Positions 31,769 through 39,412 of a stretch of 39,412 nucleotides of DNA are shown here, in pieces (positions within the stretch are counted from its first letter, which is position 1; each line of letters starts with the position of its first letter). The notes beneath the pieces are model-generated. The model searched no databases. It worked only from the letters and a program-made list of their open reading frames with translations, and had not been told where the DNA came from. Origin of the DNA: an uncultured Bacilli bacterium (GTDB taxonomy: Bacteria; Bacillota_I; Bacilli_A; RF39; UBA660); NCBI GenBank assembly GCA_934096015.1, contig CAKOLD010000006.1, positions 1 to 39,412 of the forward strand, written 5' to 3'. The position numbers and the translations under genes were made by a program.

Positions 31769-33915
31769 AGGATTCCTCTAATTACTTTATTTATAAAATT
31801 AAGAGAGTTTAAATCATCTACAAATAATTCTAAATCTCGTTTATTTTTTACTTTTATGGTTATTTCATAACCATTTGTTCCATTTTCTAATTCATTTATA
31901 CTAGTTACATTAACGTTTCTTTGACTAGCTTTAGTAACGATTGACACTAAGTTATTATTTGAGCTATTGGTAATAATAGTTAATTTTGTTAAATAATTAC
32001 TATCTAAGATATTAGGGTTCCATTTAACATCTATTATTCTGTTTTGAATATTTTTGATGTTTGGACAATCTTTTTTATGAACGTTAATTCCTTGTCCTTT
32101 TGTGATATAACCAACTATTTCATCTCCCATAACAGGGTGACAACAATTAGCAAGAGTTACTAAAATATCATCAAATCCACTTACTATGATGTCGTTTTTA
32201 TAATTTGGAGTTTCTTCTTTAGTATTATTTATTACTCTTTCTAAAAGAATATCTTGAACGTTCTTTTTATCGTTATTAATAAGATTTAAAACATATGTTG
32301 GAGTATATCTTAAAGCTCCAATAGATAAATATAGATCATCTATAGTGTTTAGTTTTAGATCTTTTAATATTTTATTAATATTTTCTTCTGTTAGAATTTC
32401 ATTAACGTTATTTTTTTGACGTTTTATTTCTTTTTCTAAAAGATTTTTACCTGTATCAATATAATTTTCTTTACTAGTTTTACTAAAATAAGATTTTATT
32501 TTATTTTTTGCTTGGCTAGTTTTGACAAAACTTAGCCAGTCTTTATTTGGAGTACTTGAAGCGTTAGTATTTATTTTTACAATATCTCCATCTACTAATT
32601 TATAATCAAGAGGGACAATGTTATCGTTTACTATTGCACCTACACAGGTATCTCCTACTTTAGAATGAACTCTATAGGCAAAATCTATTGGAGTAGATCC
32701 TAGTGGTAATTCCATGACATCACCTTTAGGGGTGAAAACATATATTAATTCGCTAAGTAATTCTTCTTCCATGTTTTTAGCAAATAATTCATCACTAGTT
32801 TCTTCTTTATGAGAATCTATAATATTTCTATATAGTTCTAATTTTTGTTCCATAACATTTTGAATGTTTTTAGAACCATGTTCTTTATATGACCAGTGAC
32901 TAGCTATTCCATGTTCGGCTATTTCATCCATTTCTTTAGTACGTAATTGAATTTCAAAAATATGGCCGTCTAAACCAAATACTGAGGTGTGTAATGATTG
33001 ATACATGTTAGCTTTTGGCATAGATATATAATCTTTAAATCTATTAGCTATTGGACGATATTTAGCATGAATTAATCCTGCTGCTAGATAACAATCACTT
33101 ACTTTTTCAACTATGGCACGAAGGGCAAGTATATCATAAATATCACTCCATTTACGACCCGTTGATAATTTAGTATAGATACTATAAACACTTTTAACTC
33201 GACCCTTTATGGTAAATTTAATTCCATGACTACTTAGAATTTCACTAATACTGTCTTTCATTTCTAATAAAACTTCATTTAATTCTTCTCGTGTGCCATC
33301 TAATTTGTCAAGAATTTCTTGATATATTTCTGGTTTTGTATATCTTAAACATAAGTCTTCTAATTCACTTTTGATGCTGTTAATCCCTAGTCTGTGAGCT
33401 ATAGGGATTAAGACATTCATGGTTTCTAAAGCTTTTTGATGTTGTTTTTCTTCACTTAGTGCGTATATAGTTCTCATATTATGAAGTCTATCTGCAAGTT
33501 TAATCAAAATAACTCTAACATCAGTAGATAATCCTACTAAAACTTTTCTTAAATAAATACTTGATGATTCACTGGAATCATTTAATTTTAATTTATTTAT
33601 TTTTCCTAAAGATTCAACTATTAATCTTACTTCACTACCAAATTTATTTTCAAGTTCTTCATAAGTAGCATCACTTTCAAAAACTGTTTCATGTACTAGA
33701 GCCGCAATTAGGGTTGTAGCATCTACGTTTAGATCACTTAAAATTAAGGCTACATTTACTGGATGAGTAATTAGATCTTCATTATTCTTTCTTTTTTGAC
33801 CTTGATGTTTTTCTTTTGCAAAATTATAGGCCTCTTCTATTTTGGTTATTTGTTCTTTACTAAAATTATTTTCTTGACATTTTTCAATTATTAAATCAAA
33901 TTCTTTCATATTCAT
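31765..33915 (-). CDS. rel: RelA/SpoT-family (p)ppGpp synthetase, hydrolase motif altered
   Basis: 716 residues with the full long-RSH layout. HD region (about 30-150): His51 and His75 and Asp142 (ADRLHNMRT) are kept, but the usual HDxxED reads HETVFE (75-80). Synthetase domain (about 200-345): KSVYSIYTKL, DILALR, YQSLHT (305-310) and EIQLRT (321-326) are intact. TGS domain at about 385-450 (VFTPKGDV...PIDFAYRVHS), then helical, zinc-finger-like (NCCHPVMGDEI) and ACT domains to the end. It makes (p)ppGpp on starved ribosomes; hydrolysis may be impaired. It overlaps the upstream ComN-like gene by 20 bases and has a weak ribosome site, so coupled translation is likely. Confidence 0.93.
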   Translation of the reverse strand: MNMKEFDLIIEKCQENNFSKEQITKIEEAYNFAKEKHQGQKRKNNEDLITHPVNVALILSDLNVDATTLIAALVHETVFESDATYEELENKFGSEVRLIVESLGKINKLKLNDSSESSSIYLRKVLVGLSTDVRVILIKLADRLHNMRTIYALSEEKQHQKALETMNVLIPIAHRLGINSIKSELEDLCLRYTKPEIYQEILDKLDGTREELNEVLLEMKDSISEILSSHGIKFTIKGRVKSVYSIYTKLSTGRKWSDIYDILALRAIVEKVSDCYLAAGLIHAKYRPIANRFKDYISMPKANMYQSLHTSVFGLDGHIFEIQLRTKEMDEIAEHGIASHWSYKEHGSKNIQNVMEQKLELYRNIIDSHKEETSDELFAKNMEEELLSELIYVFTPKGDVMELPLGSTPIDFAYRVHSKVGDTCVGAIVNDNIVPLDYKLVDGDIVKINTNASSTPNKDWLSFVKTSQAKNKIKSYFSKTSKENYIDTGKNLLEKEIKRQKNNVNEILTEENINKILKDLKLNTIDDLYLSIGALRYTPTYVLNLINNDKKNVQDILLERVINNTKEETPNYKNDIIVSGFDDILVTLANCCHPVMGDEIVGYITKGQGINVHKKDCPNIKNIQNRIIDVKWNPNILDSNYLTKLTIITNSSNNNLVSIVTKASQRNVNVTSINELENGTNGYEITIKVKNKRDLELFVDDLNSLNFINKVIRGIL

Positions 33916-34186
33916 TTAGATCTTTATCGTATAAAGAATCTTTGGTCTCCCTCCATCTTTGCTTTATATATTCTTCGTATTTAGTGTCAATAGTATTTAA
34001 AATATCATTAACCATATCACTAAATTCTAAATTTATGCGATTTTTCCAATTATTTTTTTGATATTCCCATATATCACGTTCATTTATATAATCTATTCCT
34101 CTTAAATTCATTTCATTTACTTTTGTTTTTAATACTGGTAATAATTTATTATACAAATCTCTTAATGTTGGAAAATTCATATCCAT
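33896..34186 (-). CDS. comN: ComN-like post-transcriptional regulator
   Basis: 96 residues. The pattern LKTKVNEMNLRGIDYI...DIWEY...W...L..MVNDILN matches the small ComN/YrzD family (post-transcriptional regulator, about 90-100 residues) of Bacillus, which acts on comE mRNA and localises with DivIVA. The similarity is in the N-terminal 70 residues; the acidic/basic C terminus differs. Ribosome site AAGGAGG. Translation runs into rel with a 20-base overlap. In Bacillus the gene lies near the secDF-rel region, which agrees. Confidence 0.7.
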   Translation of the reverse strand: MDMNFPTLRDLYNKLLPVLKTKVNEMNLRGIDYINERDIWEYQKNNWKNRINLEFSDMVNDILNTIDTKYEEYIKQRWRETKDSLYDKDLNEYERI

Positions 34187-34238
34187 GTGTCGTCCTCCTT
34201 AATAAATTATTAATTCCACTAACATTATATAATAAAAA

Positions 34239-34268
34239 TTTAAAAAACACGAGAATAATCTTGTGTTT
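34239..34268 (-). terminator. Terminator after the SGNH hydrolase gene
   Basis: AAACACGAGA (34245-34254) and TCTTGTGTTT (34259-34268) pair with one imperfect position; the minus strand continues with T. Confidence 0.65.
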
Positions 34269-34271
34269 AGT

Positions 34272-35051
34272 TTAATTTTCTAAAAGATATTTAGTCATAT
34301 TTTTACCCCAATATGTAAAGAAGAAAGCTTTAGGATGAATACCATCCGTTGAATAAGGATTTTCTTTTAATTTTAAAAACTCACTATTATCTATATAAGG
34401 AATATTTAATTCATTAGATATTTCTATTAATTTATTATTATAATCTTGATAGTATGATAAATTAGGATTTTTTTCTATAGCGCTACTGCTTGATGGTGTG
34501 ATTAAATTTATTATAATTTGAGTATTAGGAAATAAACTTTTTAGATAAAGAATTTTTTCTTTATAAATATTTGCAAATGTTTGGATATTTTCACCCCACA
34601 TTTCTAAATCATTAGTGCCAAATGCTAGAAATAAATATATAGGATTGTAAGCATTTATTCCTGATATATCAGAGTCTATATCACTTATTCTTCTTCCACG
34701 ATGCCAAATTACATTTACTTCTTCTAAAACTTTATAGGCAGATAATCCTTCTGCAAAGGAATCACCTACTACTAAAGCTCTTTTGTCTTTAAATGTTGCT
34801 AAAACGATTTCTTTAGAAATGTTTTCTAAAGAAGTTTCAGGTTTTATTTCTTCTGTAGTGGTTATGGTAGTTGTTACTGTCGTGGTTGTAGAAGTTTCAC
34901 TTGTAGTTAAAGTTTCTTTAGTTTTGGTAGTACTTGGTTTATCAAGCTCTTTAGGCTCTGGAATAATTTCTTTTATTAATAACAATACTAACAAAAATGT
35001 TGTCAGTAATAAAAAAATAAGCAAGGAATTTTTTTGATATTCTCTTTTCAT
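34272..35051 (-). CDS. Membrane-anchored SGNH/GDSL hydrolase or O-acetyltransferase partner
   Basis: 259 residues. One N-terminal helix (about 8-28), then a Thr/Ser-rich linker (about 40-66) that probably crosses the wall, then an extracellular SGNH domain with block I GDSFAEG (96-102, nucleophile Ser98), block III FGTNDLE (144-150) and block V DGIHP (236-240, Asp236 and His239). The triad is complete. It lies with MBOAT, DHHW and DUF4358 genes, the usual setting of envelope polysaccharide O-acetylation, where the SGNH protein transfers or removes acetyl. The direction of catalysis cannot be told. Confidence 0.8.
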   Translation of the reverse strand: MKREYQKNSLLIFLLLTTFLLVLLLIKEIIPEPKELDKPSTTKTKETLTTSETSTTTTVTTTITTTEEIKPETSLENISKEIVLATFKDKRALVVGDSFAEGLSAYKVLEEVNVIWHRGRRISDIDSDISGINAYNPIYLFLAFGTNDLEMWGENIQTFANIYKEKILYLKSLFPNTQIIINLITPSSSSAIEKNPNLSYYQDYNNKLIEISNELNIPYIDNSEFLKLKENPYSTDGIHPKAFFFTYWGKNMTKYLLEN

Positions 35052-35082
35052 ACTATCACCATTTTAAGTATAATCTAAATGC

Positions 35083-35123
35083 ATAAAAAAACAAGAAGTT
35101 AAATTATAAAAGACATCTTGTTT
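35083..35123 (-). terminator. Terminator of the O-acetylation genes before the SGNH gene
   Basis: AAACAAGA (35089-35096) and TCTTGTTT (35116-35123) form an 8-bp stem, followed by T on the minus strand. Confidence 0.65.
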
Positions 35124-35124
35124 A

Positions 35125-35586
35125 CTATATATCTAGATTTAAAAAGTTTTCTTTTATTTTATTAGCGTATTCGTTATCCATAACTAATAAAACTATATTT
35201 TTTTTACTTGCAGTCAAAACATTTTGATCGTCCACTTTAACACAAATCCATTTTTCTGGGTTTACTTTTTCTAAAATTTCTTTTTTTGCTGTATTTGCAA
35301 GATTAGTGTTATCTAGCTTTACTAAAACTACACTATGGGCTATACTTGACATTATAGGTTCTGATGCTAAGGCTTCAGTATATTCAAAATTTACTTTTCC
35401 TAAATAATATTCACTATTTTCTTTAGTAACTTTTGTATAATTTAATTCTGGTATATCATCCTTTTCTATTCCCTCATATAATTTAGGCATAATTTCTTCT
35501 AAGTTAACATTACTATTTTCATTTTTAGTACATCCAGTAATAATTATCATTAAAATTAATAAAAATAAATATTTAAATTTTTTCAT
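35125..35586 (-). CDS. DUF4358 lipoprotein
   Basis: 153 residues. Signal peptide with lipobox ITGC (Cys19), so it is a lipoprotein on the outer face of the membrane. The body matches DUF4358: SEPIMSSIAHSVVLVK (about 79-94) and PEKWICVKV, ending in ..VLLVMDNEYA. Its function is unknown, but the family is regularly found with MBOAT and DHHW proteins, as here. Preceded by a GGAGG ribosome site in the 8-base gap after the DHHW gene. Confidence 0.82.
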   Translation of the reverse strand: MKKFKYLFLLILMIIITGCTKNENSNVNLEEIMPKLYEGIEKDDIPELNYTKVTKENSEYYLGKVNFEYTEALASEPIMSSIAHSVVLVKLDNTNLANTAKKEILEKVNPEKWICVKVDDQNVLTASKKNIVLLVMDNEYANKIKENFLNLDI

Positions 35587-35594
35587 AATCCTCC

Positions 35595-36674
35595 TTATTT
35601 TAAAGAATAACTATTATTTATTATAGGGATACTATACATAAATAATACATCTGCTTTTTTGTTAATATTTATATTTTTTAAATTAGAACTTCCAAAGTAT
35701 CTTAAATCTATTAAAGTTATTTTAGAATAACTGTTTATTAAAAGTGGTGTTAAACTACTTGCAAATGAGTCTCTAAACACTATTAATTCTTTATTATGTT
35801 TTTCTTTAGTATTAGTTATTTCAAGTAAGGGAGTTGCCCCTCCTAAAAATATATCATAAGAATCTATATTTTTTAAATTATTTTTTTCATAAACTTTTTC
35901 AGTTTTTTTAGTTTCATAATTATAAACTTTAGCATTTTCAATAACTTCATTGGTTTTTATAATAATTTTATCTCCTTTAATATTAGAAGTTGTATTGCTA
36001 AAAAGTGACCCATAAAATGGATAATAAGAATCAGTTGTAGTAATTAAGTCTGTTTTTAAGTCAAGATAATTACTTAATTTATTAACTACATTATCTAATT
36101 TATCTTGTTTCCAATGTATATCAGTTTTATAGTAACTATCTAAATTAAGTTCATTACTTAGTTCTATAAACTTAATATTGTTATCTAAATTATTTTCTAA
36201 AGTTTTATTTATTAAATTATAATCTTTTCTAGGTATAGATTCATCTTTAATATAGTAGTTTTTATCTGGTATTAATATAAAATATTTATTTTTATTATTT
36301 TTTAAATACTCATTATTTATATTATTAATAAGATCAGTTAAATGATTTAGTGAATTTATATTAGTAGAATAATCTGTTTGAAATAAGTTATTATTTAATT
36401 TTAAAATATTGTTATTTTCTTTCATTAAGAAGATTTTACTGGAAAATCCTTTTAGTTGTTTAAACTTTTCTCTATAACAAAATTGATCCATAGTATACGA
36501 ATCAAATTTATCTTTAAAAGTTTCACTATAAATACTATTTAAAGATATTTCTGGCATCTTATTTAAATGTCTTCTTTCTTCTTTAGAAATATCTTTATCT
36601 TTGGCAATTAAGTTTATTATAAAAAACAAAGATATTGTAATTATAAATGTATATGTTATTAATTTGTCTTTCAT
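35595..36674 (-). CDS. DHHW / AlgX-like membrane-anchored protein of the acetylation cluster
   Basis: 359 residues. N-terminal helix (about 6-24), then a SGNH-like domain of the DHHW family: ERRHLNKMP near 33-41, TDIHW at 184-188 (family DxHW) and the nucleophile-like RDSF at 301-304. Homologues (AlgJ/AlgX, DltD-like) accept acetyl from an MBOAT partner and pass it to extracellular glycan. It lies 9 bases after the MBOAT gene stop and 8 before the DUF4358 gene. Whether it or the separate SGNH protein is the final acetyl donor is not clear. Confidence 0.8.
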   Translation of the reverse strand: MKDKLITYTFIITISLFFIINLIAKDKDISKEERRHLNKMPEISLNSIYSETFKDKFDSYTMDQFCYREKFKQLKGFSSKIFLMKENNNILKLNNNLFQTDYSTNINSLNHLTDLINNINNEYLKNNKNKYFILIPDKNYYIKDESIPRKDYNLINKTLENNLDNNIKFIELSNELNLDSYYKTDIHWKQDKLDNVVNKLSNYLDLKTDLITTTDSYYPFYGSLFSNTTSNIKGDKIIIKTNEVIENAKVYNYETKKTEKVYEKNNLKNIDSYDIFLGGATPLLEITNTKEKHNKELIVFRDSFASSLTPLLINSYSKITLIDLRYFGSSNLKNININKKADVLFMYSIPIINNSYSLK

Positions 36675-36683
36675 AACTCCTCC

Positions 36684-38048
36684 TTAAAATCTAAAATATA
36701 AAAATGGATTTGTGGAACTATTTACTATAAATGCTGTTGTAAGTATTAAAAGTAAGATATAAAATATTGGCTCAGCAATTATACTTATTTTTAACTTGCT
36801 AATCTTGTTTAAAATTCTTTTAATAAAGGGAGTACAAATTAAAATACTTATAAGAAGAATGATTAAATAATTTTTAAAATAATATGTTGTTTCTATATTA
36901 ATTAAGGGTATTTTTGATAAACCAAGTAGTGATTTTAAAAATATAAATAAATTATTTAAATTAGTTTGATTGAATATTACAAAACCAATAATTACTAATA
37001 AATTAGTATATATTAATCCTAATATTTTGTGCTTTTCTAATTTTTCTTTTAAGAAGTATTTTTCTATTATAAGAATTATGGCGTAATATAATCCCCAAAT
37101 AATAAAATTCCAACTAGCTCCATGCCAAAAACCGGTTAGCAACCAAACAATAAGAATATTTAAACATCTATTTAAAGTTTTTACTCTATTTCCTCCTAAA
37201 GGAATATAAATATAGTCTTTAAACCAATTTGATAAAGTCATGTGCCATTTTCTCCAAAATTCCGTTATAGAAGTTGAAAAAAGAGGATAATTAAAGTTTT
37301 CTGGTATTGTAAATCCTATTAAAAGGCCTAATCCTATGGCCATATCACAATATCCTGAAAAATCTAAGTAAAGAATTATTGTATCATTAATTGCTTTTAA
37401 CCAATAAGATAAAACAGTAGGATTATTTAAACTAGATAGACTTTTACTAAATAAAAGTAATGTATCTGCAAATATAACTTTTTTGGCCAATCCTAAAATA
37501 AATCTTTTAGTACCTGTTGCAAATTTATTATATGCAGGAGTTCTTTTAGTAAGTTCTTTTTCTATTTCGTTAAAACGAATAATTGGGCCTTCTAAAATAG
37601 TTGGAAATAAGAATATATAATTTAAATAATTTAATATATTAGGACTATCTATTTTTCCTTTATAAATATCAATTAAGTAACTAATTAATTTAAAAGTATA
37701 AAAACTAAGTCCTAGAGGTAACAATATTGTATTTATATTTAAATTAATAGAAAAAATATTATTTATATTTTCTAAAAAGAAATTTAAGTATTTAAAATAA
37801 AATAATACACTTACATTGAAAATAATACTAATAATTAAATATATTTTCTTCTTAACTAATTTACCTAAAAAATAATTTATGATAGATAAAATTAATAAAA
37901 ATAAAAGAGATTTAGGATCACTATAAAAATAAAATATAATACCTGTTAATAATAAAAATATATTTTTTAATTTATTGGGTAAAATATAATATATTATTAA
38001 AAAAATAGGAAGAAAATAATAAATGAATGTAATACTTGAAAATAACAT
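36684..38048 (-). CDS. MBOAT-family O-acyltransferase (AlgI/DltB-like)
   Basis: 454 residues, about eleven hydrophobic segments. The MBOAT core has EFWRKWHMTLSNWFKDYIY (263-281), IPLGGNR and the invariant His309 in GFWHGASW (306-313). It moves acetyl groups across the membrane for O-acetylation of an envelope polymer; AlgI-like spacing and the DHHW partner favour a polysaccharide rather than D-Ala (dlt genes are absent here). It is the first gene of the four-gene minus-strand cluster. Ribosome site AAGGAGT. Confidence 0.9.
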   Translation of the reverse strand: MLFSSITFIYYFLPIFLIIYYILPNKLKNIFLLLTGIIFYFYSDPKSLLFLLILSIINYFLGKLVKKKIYLIISIIFNVSVLFYFKYLNFFLENINNIFSINLNINTILLPLGLSFYTFKLISYLIDIYKGKIDSPNILNYLNYIFLFPTILEGPIIRFNEIEKELTKRTPAYNKFATGTKRFILGLAKKVIFADTLLLFSKSLSSLNNPTVLSYWLKAINDTIILYLDFSGYCDMAIGLGLLIGFTIPENFNYPLFSTSITEFWRKWHMTLSNWFKDYIYIPLGGNRVKTLNRCLNILIVWLLTGFWHGASWNFIIWGLYYAIILIIEKYFLKEKLEKHKILGLIYTNLLVIIGFVIFNQTNLNNLFIFLKSLLGLSKIPLINIETTYYFKNYLIILLISILICTPFIKRILNKISKLKISIIAEPIFYILLLILTTAFIVNSSTNPFLYFRF

Positions 38049-38150
38049 AATTACTCCTTTCTACTTTATATATTTATTATAACTCATTTTATTTAAAAAA
38101 TATAATTATTTAGAAACTTGTAAATTATAATGTATATTTTATAAAAGCTT

Positions 38151-38179
38151 TTGTTATATTCTTTAGATTATGATAGAAT
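38151..38179 (+). promoter_or_regulatory. Promoter of yidD and the ZnuA-like gene
   Basis: TTGTTA (38151-38156), a 17-base spacer ending TGA and TAGAAT (38174-38179), an extended -10. The start falls near 38187, about 10 bases before the yidD ATG. Confidence 0.6.
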
Positions 38180-38195
38180 TATTATGGGTGTTAAA

Positions 38196-38417
38196 ATGAA
38201 AAGTATTTTAATAAAATTGATTGAATTATATCAAGTAACTCCCACTCATATGCATAATAGTTGTAGATTTATTCCAACATGTAGTGAATATACAAAATGT
38301 GCTATTAAAGAATATGGAAGTTTAAAGGGATGTTATATGGGATTTAAAAGAATATTAAGATGCAGACCATTTGGCAAATACGGATATGATCCAGTTAAGA
38401 ATAAGGAGGAAAAATGA
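38196..38417 (+). CDS. yidD: YidD, membrane protein insertion efficiency factor
   Basis: 73 residues. The family signature CRFIPTCSEYTKCAIKEYG (21-39) and ILRCRPFG...GYDPV is intact. A small peripheral protein that aids YidC/Oxa1-mediated insertion. The frame is open 45 bases further upstream, but the TTG at 38151 is the promoter -35 box and the ATG at 38184 lies before the GGGTG site, so ATG 38196 is preferred. It usually sits beside rnpA-yidC; here it is separate and overlaps a metal-binding-type lipoprotein gene by 4 bases. Confidence 0.92.
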   Translation: MKSILIKLIELYQVTPTHMHNSCRFIPTCSEYTKCAIKEYGSLKGCYMGFKRILRCRPFGKYGYDPVKNKEEK

Positions 38418-39274
38418 AAAAGATTACAAAAATACTATTATTATCTAGTATAATTTTAGTTTTATCAGGGTGTTTTAAACAAGATGATTTAGATGGCGCT
38501 AATATAGTTACTACTGTTTATCCTATAGAATATTTAGTGGATAGTATGTATGGAGAGAATAGTACAATAAAAAGTATTTATCCTCATGGTATTGATGCTA
38601 GTAGTTATGATTTAACTAATAAACAGATTAAAGAATACGCTAATAGTGAGATGTTTATTTATAATGGTTTAAGTGAAGAAAAAAAATTAGCTGCTACTTT
38701 TCTTAATAAAAATAAAAATTTAAAAATTATTGATGTTTCTAAAGGGTTAAATATTAAATATGAAGCTGATGAATTATTTTTAAGCCCATCTAATTATTTA
38801 ATGCTTGCTCAAAATATTAAAGATGGTTTAAATGATTATATTTCTAATACTGCTATGTTGAAACAAATTAGTGATAATTATGAAAAAATTAAAGTAATGT
38901 TAAGTGAATATGATGCTGAATTTAGAATAATGGCAGATAATGCTCAAAATAAGATTGTAGTTGTAGGAAATAATTCATTGAAATTTTTAGAAAATTATGG
39001 ATTAGAAGTTATTAGTGTTTATGAAGATGATACTTTAACTCAAGATACAGTTAATAGAGTTATTCGTTTATTTAAAGAAAAGGTTATTTCTTATATATTT
39101 GTTACTGTGGATACGGAAACAGAAACTATTAAAAAATTAAAAGATGCTGGTATTGAAGTTAAAACTATTAAATCATTAAATCATTTAACTGAAGAAGAAA
39201 TTGATAATAAGGTTACTTATAAGACTTTAATGGATGATAATATTGAATTAATAAAATCAGAATTATATAATTAA
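38414..39274 (+). CDS. ZnuA/AdcA-type substrate-binding lipoprotein with degenerate metal site
   Basis: 286 residues. Lipobox LSGC (Cys20) gives a membrane lipoprotein. The fold of cluster A-I metal-binding proteins is visible: TTVYPIEYLVDSMYG (33-47), PHGIDASSYDLT (57-68), the rigid helix, then YGLEVISV and VISYIFVT. By alignment from memory, the metal His positions are Ser63 (family PHSYEPT), Glu (ELFLSP for HVWLSP) and Asn (GNNSLKF for YHDAFGY), and the final acidic ligand is not evident. It has no adjoining ABC permease or ATPase gene in view. It could be a diverged binding protein for another ligand. Confidence 0.75.
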   Translation: MKKITKILLLSSIILVLSGCFKQDDLDGANIVTTVYPIEYLVDSMYGENSTIKSIYPHGIDASSYDLTNKQIKEYANSEMFIYNGLSEEKKLAATFLNKNKNLKIIDVSKGLNIKYEADELFLSPSNYLMLAQNIKDGLNDYISNTAMLKQISDNYEKIKVMLSEYDAEFRIMADNAQNKIVVVGNNSLKFLENYGLEVISVYEDDTLTQDTVNRVIRLFKEKVISYIFVTVDTETETIKKLKDAGIEVKTIKSLNHLTEEEIDNKVTYKTLMDDNIELIKSELYN

Positions 39275-39298
39275 TTTAAAAAAATTGACATAAATAAA

Positions 39299-39327
39299 TT
39301 GACTTTATAAAAACTTTATAGTAAAAT
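39299..39327 (+). promoter_or_regulatory. Promoter of tRNA-Ser
   Basis: TTGACT (39299-39304), a 17-base spacer and TAAAAT (39322-39327), with the predicted start a few bases before the tRNA. A perfect TTGACA at 39285-39290 could form a second, weaker start with TAAAAA. Confidence 0.7.
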
Positions 39328-39341
39328 TTATTTATGCGTTT

Positions 39342-39412
39342 GGAGTAGTACTCAAGAGGCTGAAGAGGCGCCCCTGCTAAGGGTGTAGGTCGGGTAACCG
39401 GCGCGAGAGTTC
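39342..39412 (+). tRNA. tRNA-Ser(GCU), 3' end cut by the window
   Basis: The acceptor 5' half GGAGTAG, a D arm with GGCTGAAGAGGC, the anticodon stem CGCCC/GGGTG with loop CTGCTAA (anticodon GCU, reading AGC/AGU), and a long class II variable arm (AGGTCGGGTAACCGGC). The T arm has begun (GCGAGAGTTC) when the window ends. The long variable arm is diagnostic of tRNA-Ser. Confidence 0.95.

Overview
The window is very A+T-rich DNA from a low-GC Gram-positive (Firmicutes/Bacilli-type) bacterium, most likely an uncultured gut-type lineage near the base of Bacilli/Mollicutes (RF39-like). This placement is inference. It rests on gene content and order (6S RNA next to tcdA and near rarA, lepA-hemW, rel-dtd, a ComN-like gene, frr), on Shine-Dalgarno sites of the AGGTG/GGAGG type, and on UGA being used as a stop (for example rarA and yidD end in TGA overlapping the next ATG) with Trp encoded by TGG. 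Most of the region is housekeeping and cell-envelope DNA rather than an obvious island.

Layout. 1-1530: a phage-tail-like structural gene, probably the edge of a prophage, closed by a terminator. 1561-3208: an overlapping gene pair resembling Bacillus spoVID-ysxE (spore coat morphogenesis). 3449-4828: a surface protein with cadherin-like domains. 4870-5041: a 6S RNA leading directly into tcdA. 5775-9991: D-Ala-D-Ala carboxypeptidase, a DUF975/CmpB-like membrane protein and a membrane metallophosphoesterase. 10004-12168 (minus): rarA-gpsA. 12251-14901: xerD, a 47-residue Asn/Ser/Ala/Arg repeat microprotein (minus strand, below usual ORF cut-offs), a kinase-fold protein and a ZIP metal transporter. 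14902-15341: a gene-free A+T-rich spacer between two related GC hairpins. 15342-17954 (minus): an HTH regulator, mnmA and a SpoIIM-like membrane protein. 18034-19200: a 40-residue membrane microprotein, a disrupted small membrane peptide, and a HAD hydrolase with a long structured leader. 19432-20932 (minus): yqeY, rpsU and a glycerophosphodiesterase with an odd start. 20963-22429 (minus): a second cadherin-like surface protein. 22529-27831 (minus): hemW, lepA, an unknown gene, frr and a tail-anchored protein. 27941-28933: an unknown helical protein. 28934-34186 (minus): a microprotein, recD2, dtd, rel and a ComN-like regulator. 34272-38048 (minus): a polysaccharide O-acetylation-type cluster (MBOAT, DHHW, DUF4358 lipoprotein, SGNH hydrolase). 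38196-39274: yidD and a ZnuA-like lipoprotein. 39342-end: tRNA-Ser(GCU), cut by the window edge.

How it fits together. Translation and tRNA quality control dominate (tcdA, mnmA, dtd, frr, lepA, rpsU, yqeY, tRNA-Ser), alongside DNA maintenance (rarA, xerD, recD2) and envelope building (DacF, MBOAT cluster, cadherin-like proteins, yidD). Three loci resemble sporulation genes (SpoVID, YsxE, SpoIIM), with DacF as a family-linked fourth. The points most worth a second look are the Asn/Arg repeat microprotein, the gdpD start buried in an upstream terminator, the HAD leader with competing hairpins, a repeated CTACTC operator-like motif at the HTH regulator, a Rel protein with an altered hydrolase motif, and a ZnuA-like protein without the usual metal ligands. 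No CRISPR array, transposase or complete new multi-gene system was seen.
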